Origin: Proteles cristata cristata
Taxonomy: Eukaryota; Chordata; Mammalia; Carnivora; Hyaenidae
Assembly: GCA_017311185.1 (NCBI GenBank)
Contig: JAESUZ010001073.1
Coordinates: 558,001 to 622,000, forward strand
Reading direction: 5' to 3'
Length of the DNA: 64,000 bases
How positions within the stretch are numbered: the first letter of the stretch is position 1; each line of letters opens with the position of its first letter. Below the pieces are notes generated by a model. The model made no database searches. It was given only the letters and a program-made list of their open reading frames with translations, and was not told where the DNA came from. This document shows positions 58,401 to 63,764 of this stretch, piece after piece. The position numbers were made by a program, and so were the translations under genes.

Positions 58401-58707
58401 ATAACAGGTTACGTTTTACTCGATTAGTTAAGTCCCGATTTTTATGCAGAATAGTAGTGCTTAAATTCGAGAAGGTCTCCAGCCTGGGGAAAACTTTCAA
58501 TCGCTTGTAAAATATCTCTTTATCATACACTAAGTTGAAAACTTATTTATATTATTGATTACAGGTAAGCAGTGAGTCATGTGGTTAAACATTCTGGCCA
58601 CTGAGAAAACGTACTTTGGTTGATTTCAGCTTTTTTTCATACTGAAGTTTTTCATTGTCCATTTCAGTGACTCTTAACCTCAAATCACTGATCTCTTGCA
58701 TTAGCCC
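21285..58707 (-). CDS. PPFIBP1: PPFIBP1, liprin-beta-1 (C-terminal four fifths, 23 exons)
   Basis: Liprin-beta-1 is a cytoplasmic scaffold that pairs with liprin-alpha at focal adhesions and in cortical microtubule-anchoring assemblies. Twenty-three coding exons on the minus strand, all with GT/AG borders and compatible phases, encode about 821 residues (810 if the 33-nt exon is skipped); human is about 1,011, so roughly 200 residues are missing to the right. In order: long coiled-coil (first seven exons), a Ser/Pro/basic linker (with PNTSVPEE-like and [12 protein letters not shown] motifs), SAM1 ([13 protein letters not shown]), SAM2 ([16 protein letters not shown]), SAM3 ([18 protein letters not shown] to [11 protein letters not shown]), then a basic/acidic tail ending ITDEDSNV. 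No premature stop is seen. The exon encoding LTAVEKDRLDYEDKF in human was not found and should lie past the right edge. Family identity is secure; individual alternative exons are less so. Confidence 0.97.
21503..21568 (-). CDS. PPFIBP1: PPFIBP1 exon w22 (C-terminal tail)
   Basis: 22 codons in phase 0: [12 protein letters not shown] to EGINNLT. Acceptor TTGCAG, donor GTAAGT. Identical to human as remembered. Confidence 0.97.
21618..21824 (-). mobile_element. Felid SINE in last PPFIBP1 intron but one
   Basis: Reverse (sense to the gene), with imperfect flanks TCATTTGCACAATTTCA and TCACTGGCACAATTTCA. Starts 50 bases upstream of exon w22's acceptor. Confidence 0.92.
21912..22137 (+). mobile_element. 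Felid SINE, young, edge of nested cluster
   Basis: Full-length plus-strand copy flanked by GAACGGGAGCAACAG. Its right flank overlaps the left target duplication of the outer SINE that follows. Confidence 0.95.
22200..22420 (-). mobile_element. Inner felid SINE A (young, nested)
   Basis: Reverse full-length copy inside the outer SINE's tail; AATGTTTGTTTATTTT occurs on both sides (about 22170 and 22421). Confidence 0.93.
22590..22789 (+). mobile_element. Inner felid SINE B (nested, opposite strand)
   Basis: Plus-strand copy inside the outer SINE, flanked by AGAAATCAAGAGTCAG at 22574-22589 and 22790-22805. The tail ends in a GAAGGGAGG-rich run. Confidence 0.93.
23060..23560 (+). mobile_element. 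MIR split by a felid SINE
   Basis: MIR phrases TGCCTCAGTTTCCTTCTC on the left and GCTAGTGCCTGGGACATAG on the right of the SINE at 23228-23456. Confidence 0.75.
23228..23456 (-). mobile_element. Felid SINE inserted in MIR
   Basis: Reverse copy with CATGCTCTGTAGG on both sides as the target duplication. Confidence 0.94.
23667..23846 (-). CDS. PPFIBP1: PPFIBP1 exon w21 (C-terminal tail)
   Basis: 60 codons in phase 0, from [16 protein letters not shown] to [11 protein letters not shown] basic cluster followed by an acidic one. Acceptor TTAAAG, donor GTAAAT. Confidence 0.97.
24428..24591 (-). mobile_element. Older felid SINE
   Basis: Reverse copy with internal deletion (about 165 bases) and a GA dinucleotide run; head complement CCACCCAGGTGCCC. 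Confidence 0.85.
24709..24803. repeat. TA/TACA-rich microsatellite
   Basis: Imperfect TATA, TACA and CATA units over about 95 bases in PPFIBP1 intron. Confidence 0.9.
24905..25112 (-). mobile_element. Degraded felid SINE
   Basis: Reverse copy with an internal TATATA run and a damaged head ending in a C-rich stretch. Confidence 0.8.
25639..25827 (-). CDS. PPFIBP1: PPFIBP1 exon w20 (end of SAM3)
   Basis: 63 codons in phase 0, from [15 protein letters not shown] to LLTATAKVK. Includes the last SAM3 helix ([17 protein letters not shown]). Acceptor TTCTAG, donor GTCAGT. Confidence 0.97.
26425..26550 (-). CDS. PPFIBP1: PPFIBP1 exon w19 (SAM domain 3)
   Basis: 42 codons in phase 0, from [16 protein letters not shown] to SGVHGGLM. 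Acceptor CATAG, donor GTAGGA. Human has NTIAPSE where the cat has SSITPSE; the lengths agree, which fixes the acceptor. Confidence 0.96.
26770..26988 (-). mobile_element. Felid SINE
   Basis: Reverse copy, with a small internal duplication of the phrase CACACTATCAG; head complement CCACCCAGGCACCCC. Confidence 0.9.
27241..27279. repeat. CA-rich / alternating purine-pyrimidine microsatellite
   Basis: CGCGTGCACGCGTGCACA leads into CA repeats; alternating, so capable in principle of Z-DNA. It sits about 60 bases downstream of exon w18's donor. Confidence 0.85.
27341..27463 (-). CDS. PPFIBP1: PPFIBP1 exon w18 (end of SAM2)
   Basis: 41 codons in phase 0, from [14 protein letters not shown] to CLRRRPSDE. 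The last SAM2 helices and the linker to SAM3. Acceptor TTGCAG, donor GTAGCA. Confidence 0.97.
28620..28870. mobile_element. Old L1 3' UTR-like fragment
   Basis: GCTTCCTTTTATGTTAACAA and TTCCAGGATCCAACCCTGGA are phrases of old L1M 3' ends; orientation not settled. Confidence 0.5.
29030..29300 (+). mobile_element. MIR
   Basis: MIR order is visible: TAGCTGTGGAAACTTGGC, then TTTCTCAATTC and CTTTACACAGTAAATG. Confidence 0.75.
29972..30156 (-). mobile_element. Felid SINE
   Basis: Reverse copy flanked by TGGACAGCTTAGTTTA on both sides. Confidence 0.93.
30428..30516 (-). CDS. PPFIBP1: PPFIBP1 exon w17 (SAM domain 2)
   Basis: 89 bases, (R)[17 protein letters not shown] to MLHYMTV, ending phase 0 at GTAAGT. 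Core helices of SAM2, with LPQYKTQF the likely interaction surface by homology. Confidence 0.97.
30567..30826 (+). mobile_element. Felid SINE 50 bases upstream of PPFIBP1 exon w17
   Basis: Plus-strand (antisense to gene), flanked by ACACCTGTTCTT on both sides. Its A-rich tail has grown CAAAAA units. Confidence 0.93.
30922..31033 (-). CDS. PPFIBP1: PPFIBP1 exon w16 (end of SAM1, start of SAM2)
   Basis: 37 codons plus one base, from [15 protein letters not shown] to LDFNWVT. The final SAM1 helix ([12 protein letters not shown]) and the entry into SAM2. Acceptor TTTCAG, donor GTAAGA. Confidence 0.97.
31475..31690 (+). mobile_element. Felid SINE, young, 17-bp target duplication
   Basis: Full length, perfect AAGAAATATGAGCTTAA at 31458-31474 and 31691-31707. 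Confidence 0.95.
31969..32119 (-). CDS. PPFIBP1: PPFIBP1 exon w15 (SAM domain 1)
   Basis: 151 bases, from (S)[14 protein letters not shown] to [10 protein letters not shown]. It holds the first four helices of SAM1, with the family Trp residues in AKW, NWL and HWI. Acceptor CTGTAG, donor GTGACT. Confidence 0.97.
33080..33300 (-). mobile_element. MIR
   Basis: ATTGAGCAGTTACCATTTGCC, then GGAAACAGAGGCACAGAG and AACTTAACCACTATGC follow MIR order. Confidence 0.75.
33623..33751 (-). CDS. PPFIBP1: PPFIBP1 exon w14 with tandem 3' splice sites
   Basis: The 129-base form starts at CAG|ACTTAG and reads (K)[16 protein letters not shown] to LGQSN(S), matching human. Six bases on, TAG| starts a 123-base form at 33745, dropping Leu-Arg to give FGK-RSQS. 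Donor GTGAGA. Confidence 0.94.
34032..34182 (-). CDS. PPFIBP1: PPFIBP1 exon w13 (linker)
   Basis: 151 bases, from (A)[14 protein letters not shown] to SRGIMKLFG plus two bases of Lys. Acceptor GAATAG, donor GTAAGT. The segment [19 protein letters not shown] is basic and precedes the tandem acceptor of the next exon. Confidence 0.95.
34183..36860 (-). other. PPFIBP1 intron between w12 and w13, free of SINEs
   Basis: 2.7 kb without a felid SINE. It has a T15/G7 run at about 36713-36737. Frames up to 110 codons (35499-35831) lack splice context and a known match. Confidence 0.6.
36861..37032 (-). CDS. PPFIBP1: PPFIBP1 exon w12 (basic linker)
   Basis: 57 codons plus one base, from [15 protein letters not shown] to KRTASAPNL. 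It includes the highly conserved [15 protein letters not shown] block. Acceptor TCTCAG, donor GTATGT. Confidence 0.96.
37166..37255 (+). mobile_element. SINE 3' tail fragment
   Basis: Only the CT-rich body and AAATAAACTTAAAAA tail are present, 133 bases upstream of exon w12's acceptor. Confidence 0.75.
37985..38300 (-). mobile_element. Old L1 3' end, antisense
   Basis: GTCTCTATGGGTTTATTTAG and TTTTGTGTCTGGCTTCTTTC are typical antisense L1M 3' UTR phrases. Confidence 0.7.
38356..38577 (+). mobile_element. Felid SINE, young, next to 30-nt exon
   Basis: AAGTCTCAACCACTTTTG repeats on both sides. Ends 44 bases from exon w11. Confidence 0.95.
38622..38651 (-). CDS. PPFIBP1: PPFIBP1 exon w11 (30-nt exon)
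   Basis: Exactly ten codons, [10 protein letters not shown], matching human EKETIQKTSE. Acceptor GAACAG after a GTTGTT-rich tract, donor GTAATT. Skipping it would keep frame. A felid SINE at 38356-38577 ends 44 bases downstream of its donor. Confidence 0.9.
39010..39070 (-). CDS. PPFIBP1: PPFIBP1 exon w10 (linker), weak donor
   Basis: 61 bases: one base completing Ala, then [19 protein letters not shown]. The donor reads GGG|GTTGGT, a poor match to GTRAGT. The only other nearby GT, four bases on, would break the frame into the next exon. Confidence 0.9.
39200..39414 (+). mobile_element. Felid SINE, young
   Basis: Full length, AAAAGAAACTCTGG on both sides; 130 bases upstream of exon w10. Confidence 0.95.
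40583..40639 (-). CDS. PPFIBP1: PPFIBP1 exon w9 (linker, 57 nt)
   Basis: 57 bases encoding [18 protein letters not shown] with partial codons at both ends. Acceptor ATTTTAG, donor GTAAGT. Matches human DGNIILGATVDTQ. Confidence 0.93.
41230..41345 (-). CDS. PPFIBP1: PPFIBP1 exon w8 (linker)
   Basis: 116 bases, from [13 protein letters not shown] to KPETSFEE plus two bases, before a GTACGT donor. It diverges more from human in its middle ([14 protein letters not shown]), as expected for a disordered linker. Confidence 0.94.
41470..41701 (-). mobile_element. Felid SINE, young
   Basis: Reverse copy with perfect TCAGAATGCTATTCTT at 41454-41469 and 41702-41717; about 110 bases upstream of exon w8. 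Confidence 0.95.
41880..42005 (+). mobile_element. MIR fragment
   Basis: TAAATCATTTAACTG, then TTTTCTCCCCTGTACAATG and AAAGTGCTTTGTAAAC follow MIR order. Confidence 0.7.
42025..42262 (-). mobile_element. Older SINE with expanded CTTC repeat tail
   Basis: A CTTC/CCTT run (42025-42088) continues as a reverse SINE ending ACCCGGGCAACCC. The simple repeat likely grew from the SINE tail. Confidence 0.85.
43880..44300 (-). mobile_element. Antisense L1 3' UTR with embedded GAAGG repeat
   Basis: L1 3' UTR phrases (GGAATAATCACCACAGTAAG, TTAGCAACTTTCAAATATG) surround a GGAAGG/GAAA run at about 44020-44093. Confidence 0.7.
44598..44777 (+). mobile_element. Older felid SINE, shortened
   Basis: Head GATCTGAGCGTCACAGTTGG, CT run and AAATAAATAAATAAAA tail; missing part of its middle. 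Confidence 0.8.
45600..46092 (+). mobile_element. MLT1-type (ERVL-MaLR) LTR
   Basis: Phrases AGCTGAGGTCCCAGCCAACA and AAGCCACAACGTTTTGGGGT resemble MLT1 LTR ends. No retroviral coding frame is visible; the 139-codon frame in it is spurious. Confidence 0.65.
46582..46736 (-). CDS. PPFIBP1: PPFIBP1 exon w7 (end of coiled-coil, Ser/Pro linker)
   Basis: 155 bases, from (G)QDGDFEDLL to PFNTSVPEE, ending in phase 0 at a GTATTT donor. Several Ser/Pro pairs ([12 protein letters not shown]) suggest a phosphorylatable linker. Confidence 0.96.
46737..48307 (-). other. PPFIBP1 intron, A+T-rich, no repeats recognised
   Basis: 1.6 kb of A+T-rich DNA with no SINE or LINE I recognise. A 71-codon frame at 47915-48130 has no match. 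Confidence 0.55.
48308..48450 (-). mobile_element. L1 3' end, antisense
   Basis: GGTTAACATTAGTTTCAGG and GTACAATCTAGTAATGC are the complement of a young carnivore L1 3' UTR. Short truncated insert. Confidence 0.8.
48500..49110. mobile_element. L2-like ancient LINE fragment
   Basis: Phrases AAAACCCTTCAGTGGATCCC and CTCTCTGGAATGCTG resemble L2. Frames of 87 and 100 codons have no protein match. Confidence 0.6.
49271..49346 (-). CDS. PPFIBP1: PPFIBP1 exon w6 (coiled-coil)
   Basis: 25 codons plus one base, from [14 protein letters not shown] to TVVLAQ. Acceptor TGATAG, donor GTAAAA. Essentially identical to the human segment as remembered. Confidence 0.96.
49950..50410 (+). mobile_element. MLT1-type (ERVL-MaLR) LTR
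   Basis: GGCTTGGCCATGTGACTTGG, GAAGAAGCACAGGCTAGTTT and ACTGTGAGATCTGCAAAGCC follow MLT1 order. No internal retroviral region. Confidence 0.7.
50600..51260. mobile_element. L2-like ancient LINE fragment
   Basis: CTAGACTATTTAGCAGCCTC and CAGATTTTGCTCAAATATGG are L2-like; strongly diverged. Confidence 0.55.
51261..52368 (-). other. PPFIBP1 intron stretch without named repeat
   Basis: About 1.1 kb just downstream of exon w5 with no SINE. Opposite-strand frames of 70-105 codons around 52043-52364 overlap each other and lack support. Confidence 0.5.
52369..52430 (-). CDS. PPFIBP1: PPFIBP1 exon w5 (coiled-coil)
   Basis: 62 bases: two bases completing Asp or Asn (depending on microexon use), then [20 protein letters not shown]. 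Acceptor TTTTCAG, donor GTATCT. Confidence 0.95.
53049..53280 (+). mobile_element. Older CAN-type SINE
   Basis: Head GGGGCGCCTGGGTGGCTCAG, then a different 3' half (GCTAGAGATACTCTCTC, TGCATGTGCACATG) than the young felid copies. Confidence 0.88.
53433..53623 (-). mobile_element. Felid SINE
   Basis: Reverse copy, head complement CTACCCAGGTGCCCC; tail shortened. Confidence 0.88.
53731..53957 (+). mobile_element. Felid SINE, young, 19-bp target duplication
   Basis: Perfect AAGAAATCAATATCTGGAG at 53712-53730 and 53958-53976, with a long A tail. About 500 bases downstream of the 33-nt exon's donor. Confidence 0.95.
54455..54487 (-). CDS. PPFIBP1: PPFIBP1 exon w4, candidate 33-nt cassette microexon
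   Basis: Between a TGCACAG acceptor and a GTAAGG donor lie 33 bases. Inserted between the neighbouring exons they keep frame and add 11 residues, reading [17 protein letters not shown] recall this peptide from a human liprin-beta-1 isoform. Skipping it gives D-IEVQ directly. A consensus TACTAAC branch point (54516-54522) lies 30 bases upstream, and a TGC sits just before the acceptor. It adds six Lys to the coiled-coil. Confidence 0.85.
54516..54522 (-). promoter_or_regulatory. PPFIBP1: Consensus branch point TACTAAC upstream of microexon
   Basis: Minus-strand TACTAAC matches the optimal metazoan and yeast branch sequence. The branch A at 54517 is 30 bases from the first base of the 33-nt exon, within the usual 18-40 range. 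The intervening sequence has only a broken pyrimidine tract and ends TGCACAG. Confidence 0.65.
55150..55266 (-). mobile_element. Short CAN-type SINE
   Basis: Reverse copy lacking the CT body; CCATTTTATTCTT flanks both ends. Confidence 0.85.
55335..55426 (+). mobile_element. Short CAN-type SINE ending in a CA microsatellite
   Basis: Head GAGTCACCCGGCTGGCTCAG, ends GAGTAGAGCTTACTTAA and continues directly into the (CA)30 tract. Confidence 0.85.
55427..55486. repeat. (CA)30 microsatellite
   Basis: Thirty uninterrupted CA units, the longest pure dinucleotide array in the window; probably expanded from a SINE tail. Confidence 0.98.
56477..56591 (-). CDS. PPFIBP1: PPFIBP1 exon w3 (coiled-coil)
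   Basis: 38 codons plus one base, from [14 protein letters not shown] to [10 protein letters not shown], after a TTTTTAG acceptor and before GTAGCT. The single left-over G is completed as Asp by either the 33-nt exon at 54455 or the exon at 52369. Confidence 0.96.
56863..57099 (+). mobile_element. Felid SINE
   Basis: AAAATGAAATCTTTTA and AAAACGAAATCTTTTA flank it; one mismatch suggests moderate age. Confidence 0.93.
57116..58199 (-). other. PPFIBP1 intron between w2 and w3, unassigned part
   Basis: A+T-rich, no repeat or exon recognised. Confidence 0.55.
58200..58292 (-). CDS. PPFIBP1: PPFIBP1 exon w2 (coiled-coil)
   Basis: 31 codons in phase 0, from [13 protein letters not shown] to MEQMWESQK, between a TACCAG acceptor and a GTGTAG donor. 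The same length as the preceding exon, keeping the repeat periodicity. Confidence 0.95.
58615..58707 (-). CDS. PPFIBP1: PPFIBP1 exon w1 (coiled-coil)
   Basis: 31 codons in phase 0, from [11 protein letters not shown] to KKLKSTK, between a GACAG acceptor and a GTACGT donor. The heptad-like spacing of Leu, Val and Met fits the liprin coiled-coil. It is the most 5' exon visible in the window. Confidence 0.95.
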
Positions 58708-59186
58708 CTGTCAAAAAAAAAGGAAACAATGAAATATATTAGGAAAGTGGCAACACACTTACCTATACCAAATAGACAGGGCCCTGTCATTTACAAATAT
58801 ATTGTCATAATATAATGTTATATTTGGAATAGGAAAAAGAAAGTAATCCTAAAGTTTTCATGATACTATTTCTACAACTACTTTTTAAAAAACCCAATTT
58901 GCTTGTAAAATTTGTCTTAAGTGTTCTGAGAAACAGTGACATATTTTTGTCTAGAGCCCAGAAAAGGAATTTAGAATGCTAAATAATACCAACTTCAAAT
59001 ACTGTGAAGGAGATTTTTTTTTTACCATAAGCCATAAAGACCCCACCCCACCAATGGTTAGTATTTTTGTTCCTCATTTTACAAGTCCTTATTCCTGAGC
59101 CACAGATTAACATGACAGAAGAGAATTACACCAAAATGCCGTAAAAAAAAAAAAAATAGAGCAATGCTATAAGTAAAACTTTCTTT

Positions 59187-59402
59187 TTGTTTTATATTTT
59201 ATTTATTTCTAGGAGAGAGAGAGAGAGACAGTGTGAGCAGGGGAGGGTCAGAGAGAGAGGGAGACACAGACTCTGAAACAGGCTCCAGGCCCTGAGCTGG
59301 CAGTCAGCACAGAGCCCGACGCGGGGCTCGAACCCACGAACCGCAAGATTATGACCTAAGCGAAAGTCAGACGCTCAACCGACTAAGCCACCCAGGCGCC
59401 CC
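59187..59402 (-). mobile_element. Felid SINE
   Basis: Reverse copy flanked by AAGTAAAACTTTCTT. Confidence 0.94.
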
Positions 59403-59518
59403 GAAGTAAAACTTTCTTAACGAGGGGTTATTCTAAACTTTTTTTGCATAATGATTCACACATAGGGAAAGGGATGCAGCAAGGAAATACACATTCCAGA
59501 AAATCCGCAGGCTTTTAT

Positions 59519-59726
59519 TTTTATTTTTATTTTTGTGAGAGACAGTGAGAGAGAACGAGCACATGAGGGGGGAGGGGCAGAGAGAGAGGGAGACACAGAA
59601 TCTGAAAGAGGTTCCATCCAGTCTCTAAGCTGTAGGCACAAAGCCTGAAGCGAGGCTTGAACTTAGGAATGGCGAGATCATGACCTGAAGTTGGATGCTT
59701 AACCGACTGAACCACCCAGGCACCCC
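59519..59726 (-). mobile_element. Felid SINE, older
   Basis: Reverse copy; flanks CCGCAGGCTTTT and CCACAGGCTTTT. Confidence 0.9.
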
Positions 59727-60411
59727 AAACCCACAGGCTTTTAAACTGGATGTGGTTTCTTGCAAAACGGGCAAGAGTATTTTTTTAGCATTATTACATA
59801 ATAATTACTCATTAGCTATTATTGCAATTATTAATACAATGTTTCAATAAGAGGACATCTATGTATTCCTTTCATCAATGAGGTCATGAACTGTGTGACA
59901 TCATTTAACATTTTGCTTGTGATTCTTTATCTACACATTGAGGAGTCATGTTTAAGGAAAATGTCAGTTTCTCCCATTTATTTAGTTCCCATTTATTAAT
60001 CGTCCTTGCATAATATGAATTCTTAGTGATCTTCCTTCATCTTTTTTTTACATATATATCTTTCCACTCTCTCATAGTTAAAAAGCTTTGAATTCCTATT
60101 TGGTATTGTTTTATTTTACCTTCAGAAATAGTGACAAATTTGCAAAGAAGAAGAAATAATGGAAGAAAACATATATAATTATTAACTGAGGTCATTTTTC
60201 TATTTAAAAAAAACAAAACAAAATCCTACCGAAGTATTCCTTGTGGCAACGCTGTTAGTATGAATGTAAATCTCCAACCTGAACCATAAAAATCCAGGCT
60301 GGAAAATTCGGAAATGGCTACATAATATAAAAATTGTTTAAATGGAATACGAATTATTTCCAACTAATTTCCTATCAGAATTTCAGCTCTTTTTAAAATG
60401 AAAATCTCTCT

Positions 60412-60626
60412 GGGGCGCCTGGGTGGCTTAGTCGGTTAAGCGTCCGACTTTCGCTTAGGTCATGATCTCGGGGTTCGTGGGTTCGGGCCCCGCGTCGGGC
60501 TCTGTGCTGACTGCCGACTCAGAGCTTGGAGCCTGTTTCAGTCTGTGACTCCCTCTCTCTCTGACCCTCCCCTGCTCACGCTCTCTCTCTCCTAGAAATA
60601 AATAAAAAACATTTTAAAAAAATGTT
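60412..60626 (+). mobile_element. Felid SINE, young
   Basis: Full length, flanked by TTTAAAATGAAAATCTC on both sides. Confidence 0.95.
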
Positions 60627-60934
60627 TAAAATGAAAATCTCCCTTTTCCCTTTCAGAGAAACTCTTCAGGCTCCACAGAAGCTCAATTCCTGACATCTGT
60701 ACTCTTACCAGAAGGGGGCACTATTGAATAATGCTAAGCATCCCCTATCAGCCATTCCCGGGGCAGGCAAGTCCTTAATATTCCAAGGTTTTGAGACTTT
60801 TACCCCTAATCTTTTGAAAGTGCCTATACCTCTTCCCCACTTCAATATTTCCTTAGAAATTAATCTCCAAATAATCTAAAATTCTAAAACAAAGTTAAGG
60901 AATTTTGGATTCATGAGACAGCCAGGGAAATTTG

Positions 60935-61030
60935 TTTTTACTTTAAGGAGGCTCCTCCCCACCCAACATGGGGCCTGAATTCATGACCTTGAGATCAAGA
61001 GTAGCATTCTCTACCAACTGAGCTGCCCGC
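60935..61030 (-). mobile_element. CAN-type SINE fragment
   Basis: Reverse fragment with CATGGGGCCTGAATTCATGA and ACCAACTGAGCTGCCC, the complement of a tRNA-derived head. Confidence 0.75.
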
Positions 61031-61273
61031 TAAATGTTTTATTTTTATTAAGGGAACAATAATAGGAAAATAAACATATTCAATTCAGTTTTAATTTTGA
61101 GGATTATTTTAATTAAAATGTAACAAAATTTATCACACTTCTTAATAATCTCAGAGTATGTACATGCTATATTTTACTAATAGTGTTGAATATTTATTAG
61201 AAAGTTATCAGGGATTGAGTTTATTGAAAGTGTGATGACAAGAATCACTTTGCTTATGATTGAAAGTGCATGA

Positions 61274-61495
61274 GGGGCGCCCAGATGGCTCAGTCAGTTG
61301 GAGGTCTTCTGACTTCAGCTCAGGTCATGATCTTGCGGTTCATGGGTTCTAGCCGTGCATCGGGCTCTGTGCTGACAGCTCAGAGCCTGGAACCTGCTTC
61401 AGATTCTGGGTCTCCCTCTCTCTCTGCCTCTTCCCCGCTCTCTGTCTCTCTGTCTCTCTCTCTCATATAAATAAACATTAAGAAAAGAAAAAAAA
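61274..61495 (+). mobile_element. Felid SINE
   Basis: Head GGGGCGCCCAGATGGCTCAG; AAAGTGCATGA and AAAGTACATGA flank it. Confidence 0.92.
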
Positions 61496-61883
61496 AAGTA
61501 CATGAGTGAAGCAGGGAGGTACCAGGAAAAAAAAGTTTTATTAAAAAAAAAATGCAAACTCAGAAGTAAATAATGCTCTAGAGTCTTACGAAAAAAATTG
61601 TGACACGTCACTTCAATTTAAGTCCCAATGTTTGGTTAACATCTCAGATCCAAATTAACCAGTCTCACAAGTTACGGCTCCCTCTAAACTTTATGTATAC
61701 AATGGAAAAGACCAACCCCTGATCCCTAAATACTTGAACTTCTTTCCCTGCACCAGTTAGCGCCTCTGCTCTAGTCCACCTGAGGACTGCACTCTAATGT
61801 GTTATGTGGCAACTATAGGATCAGGGAATCAGAGAAAGGAAAAAGAGGGAATATCCACACCGATTTTAAAAAAAATGTTTATA

Positions 61884-62112
61884 GGGGCGCCTGGGTGGCT
61901 TAGTCGGTTAAGCGTCCGACTTTCGCTTAGGTCATGATCTCGTGGTTCGTGGGTTCGAGCCCCGCGTCGGGCTCTGTGCTGACTGCCAGCTCAGAGCCTG
62001 GAGCCTGTTTCAGTCTGTGACTCCCTCTCTCTCTGACCCTCCCCTGCTTGCGCTGTCTCTCTCTCTGTCTCTCTCCTAGAAATAAATAAAACATTAAAAA
62101 ATTTTTTAAAAA
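61884..62112 (+). mobile_element. Felid SINE, young
   Basis: Full length, AAAAAAATGTTTATA on both sides. Confidence 0.94.
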
Positions 62113-62133
62113 GAAAAAAAATGTTTATATATT

Positions 62134-62170
<37 letters not shown>
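62134..62170. repeat. GT/GA microsatellite
   Basis: A GTGTGT run passes into GAGAGA, directly after the previous SINE's duplication. Confidence 0.9.
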
Positions 62171-62446
62171 GTAAGCGCGTTAAAAAAAAAAGAATTTAAG
62201 CATATTTATTGTATCCTGTAGACTATAGACGGTAAGAAAGAATGCTATGGCCTATTAAAAGTTGAAGCACATATTTTTCTTTCTCTATCAAATCCATAAC
62301 TACTTACAGTTTGACATGCAAACCCCATTTTTCAGTAATTATAAGGCCCTTATTTTTCAACTCTTAAAAATGTGGTTGATTTATTCTTCTGCATTATCTG
62401 ATGAAGAATTATAGTGCTTTTTGATGGGTAACACTCATTTGAATGC

Positions 62447-62624
62447 AGAGAGAGAGAGAGAGAATGAGTAGGGGAAGGGCAGAGAAAGCGAGGGACAAAG
62501 GACCTGAAGCAGGTTCTGTGCTGACGGCAAAGAGCTCGAAGCAGGACTCAAACTCATGAACCATGAGATCATGGACCTGAGCCAAAGTCAAATCATTCAA
62601 CCAACTGAGCCACCCAGGTGCCCC
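62447..62624 (-). mobile_element. Felid SINE, older
   Basis: Reverse copy, head complement CCACCCAGGTGCCCC, tail reduced to a GA run. Confidence 0.88.
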
Positions 62625-63196
62625 TCATGCACTTTAAATCATAAACGAAGTGATTTTGTCATCTCATTTCAGGTGCCCCTCCAAATAGATTTTTAAAGAA
62701 AGCACAAAAGTGACAACTTTGGAGAAATCTGTTTTAAGAGCCCCAGTCCCAATCAAGTGAGAAACATGCTCATGCAGATGACCAACAAGGAGCTTTAGAT
62801 TAAAACAGGAACCAGGTTAGGGATTTCCTTTTGCTGCTGAGGAAGTAATACATATGCCAAGACTTTTCATTACAGCTCCACCTTTCACAGAAATTTCAAC
62901 TATGAAAATAGCAATGGAGTAAATCTCGTCACATCAAATCAATGCAGGACTTTCACACAGTGGCTAATACACATAATGCGCCTCATATTATGATGGTATG
63001 TAATTGGCTTGAAATAAATGTTTGAAATGAAAACAGAGGGGAAAAGTACTTAAATGATTTCTTCTTCTCTCTTCTTGGTTCCCACTTTCTAATCCAGTAT
63101 AACAACTCTCCATAGAGGAAAAAAATAGAGAAAAAAGAGATGGCCCTAGGAGATAAGGAAGTCTTGCAGCTCTTCATATTTCTTTTCTTTCTTCCT

Positions 63197-63407
63197 TTTT
63201 TTTTTTTGTTTGTTTGTTTACTTTGAGAGACAGAGATGGAACCTGAGCAGGGGAGGGTCAGAGAGAGGGAGACACAGAATGCCAAGCAGGTTCCAGGCTC
63301 TATGCTGTCTGCACAGAGCCCGAGGCGGGGCTTGAACCCACGAACTGTTGAGATCATGACTTGAGCCAAAGTCAGATGCTTAACTGACTGAGCTGCACAG
63401 GTGCCCC
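63197..63407 (-). mobile_element. Felid SINE
   Basis: Reverse copy with a TTTGTTTGTTTG tail; ends CTGCACAGGTGCCCC. Confidence 0.9.
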
Positions 63408-63764
63408 ACTTCTTTTCAAATAAATAAATTTCAAATGGATATGCTCTTTCCCCAACAACAATTAAGCAAATAAGAGACCCAGATTAACAATAAAATAGTA
63501 CAAAAAACAAAGCTGGTTTAACCACAAAATGAGTATGTCAAGTTGTAGAATCTATCCCAAGTTTCACAAAAGTTTAGTGAGCTTTATTTAATTGGAATGA
63601 TTTATGTGTGGAATAGACCCAAAGTAGAAGGCCAAACTAAATAAACTCTAAAAATCTGTTCTTTTGTTATATAATGAAAGTACGCTTCCTATATATATTT
63701 AAAAACTTACTTATTATATAGTAAACAATCAGTGTAACTTAAAAAGAGCTTTTAAATTAATAAC

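Noticed and set aside
58708..63760. The next upstream PPFIBP1 exon
   Set aside because: I searched the minus strand for the expected coiled-coil peptide and splice borders and found none; it likely lies past the right edge.
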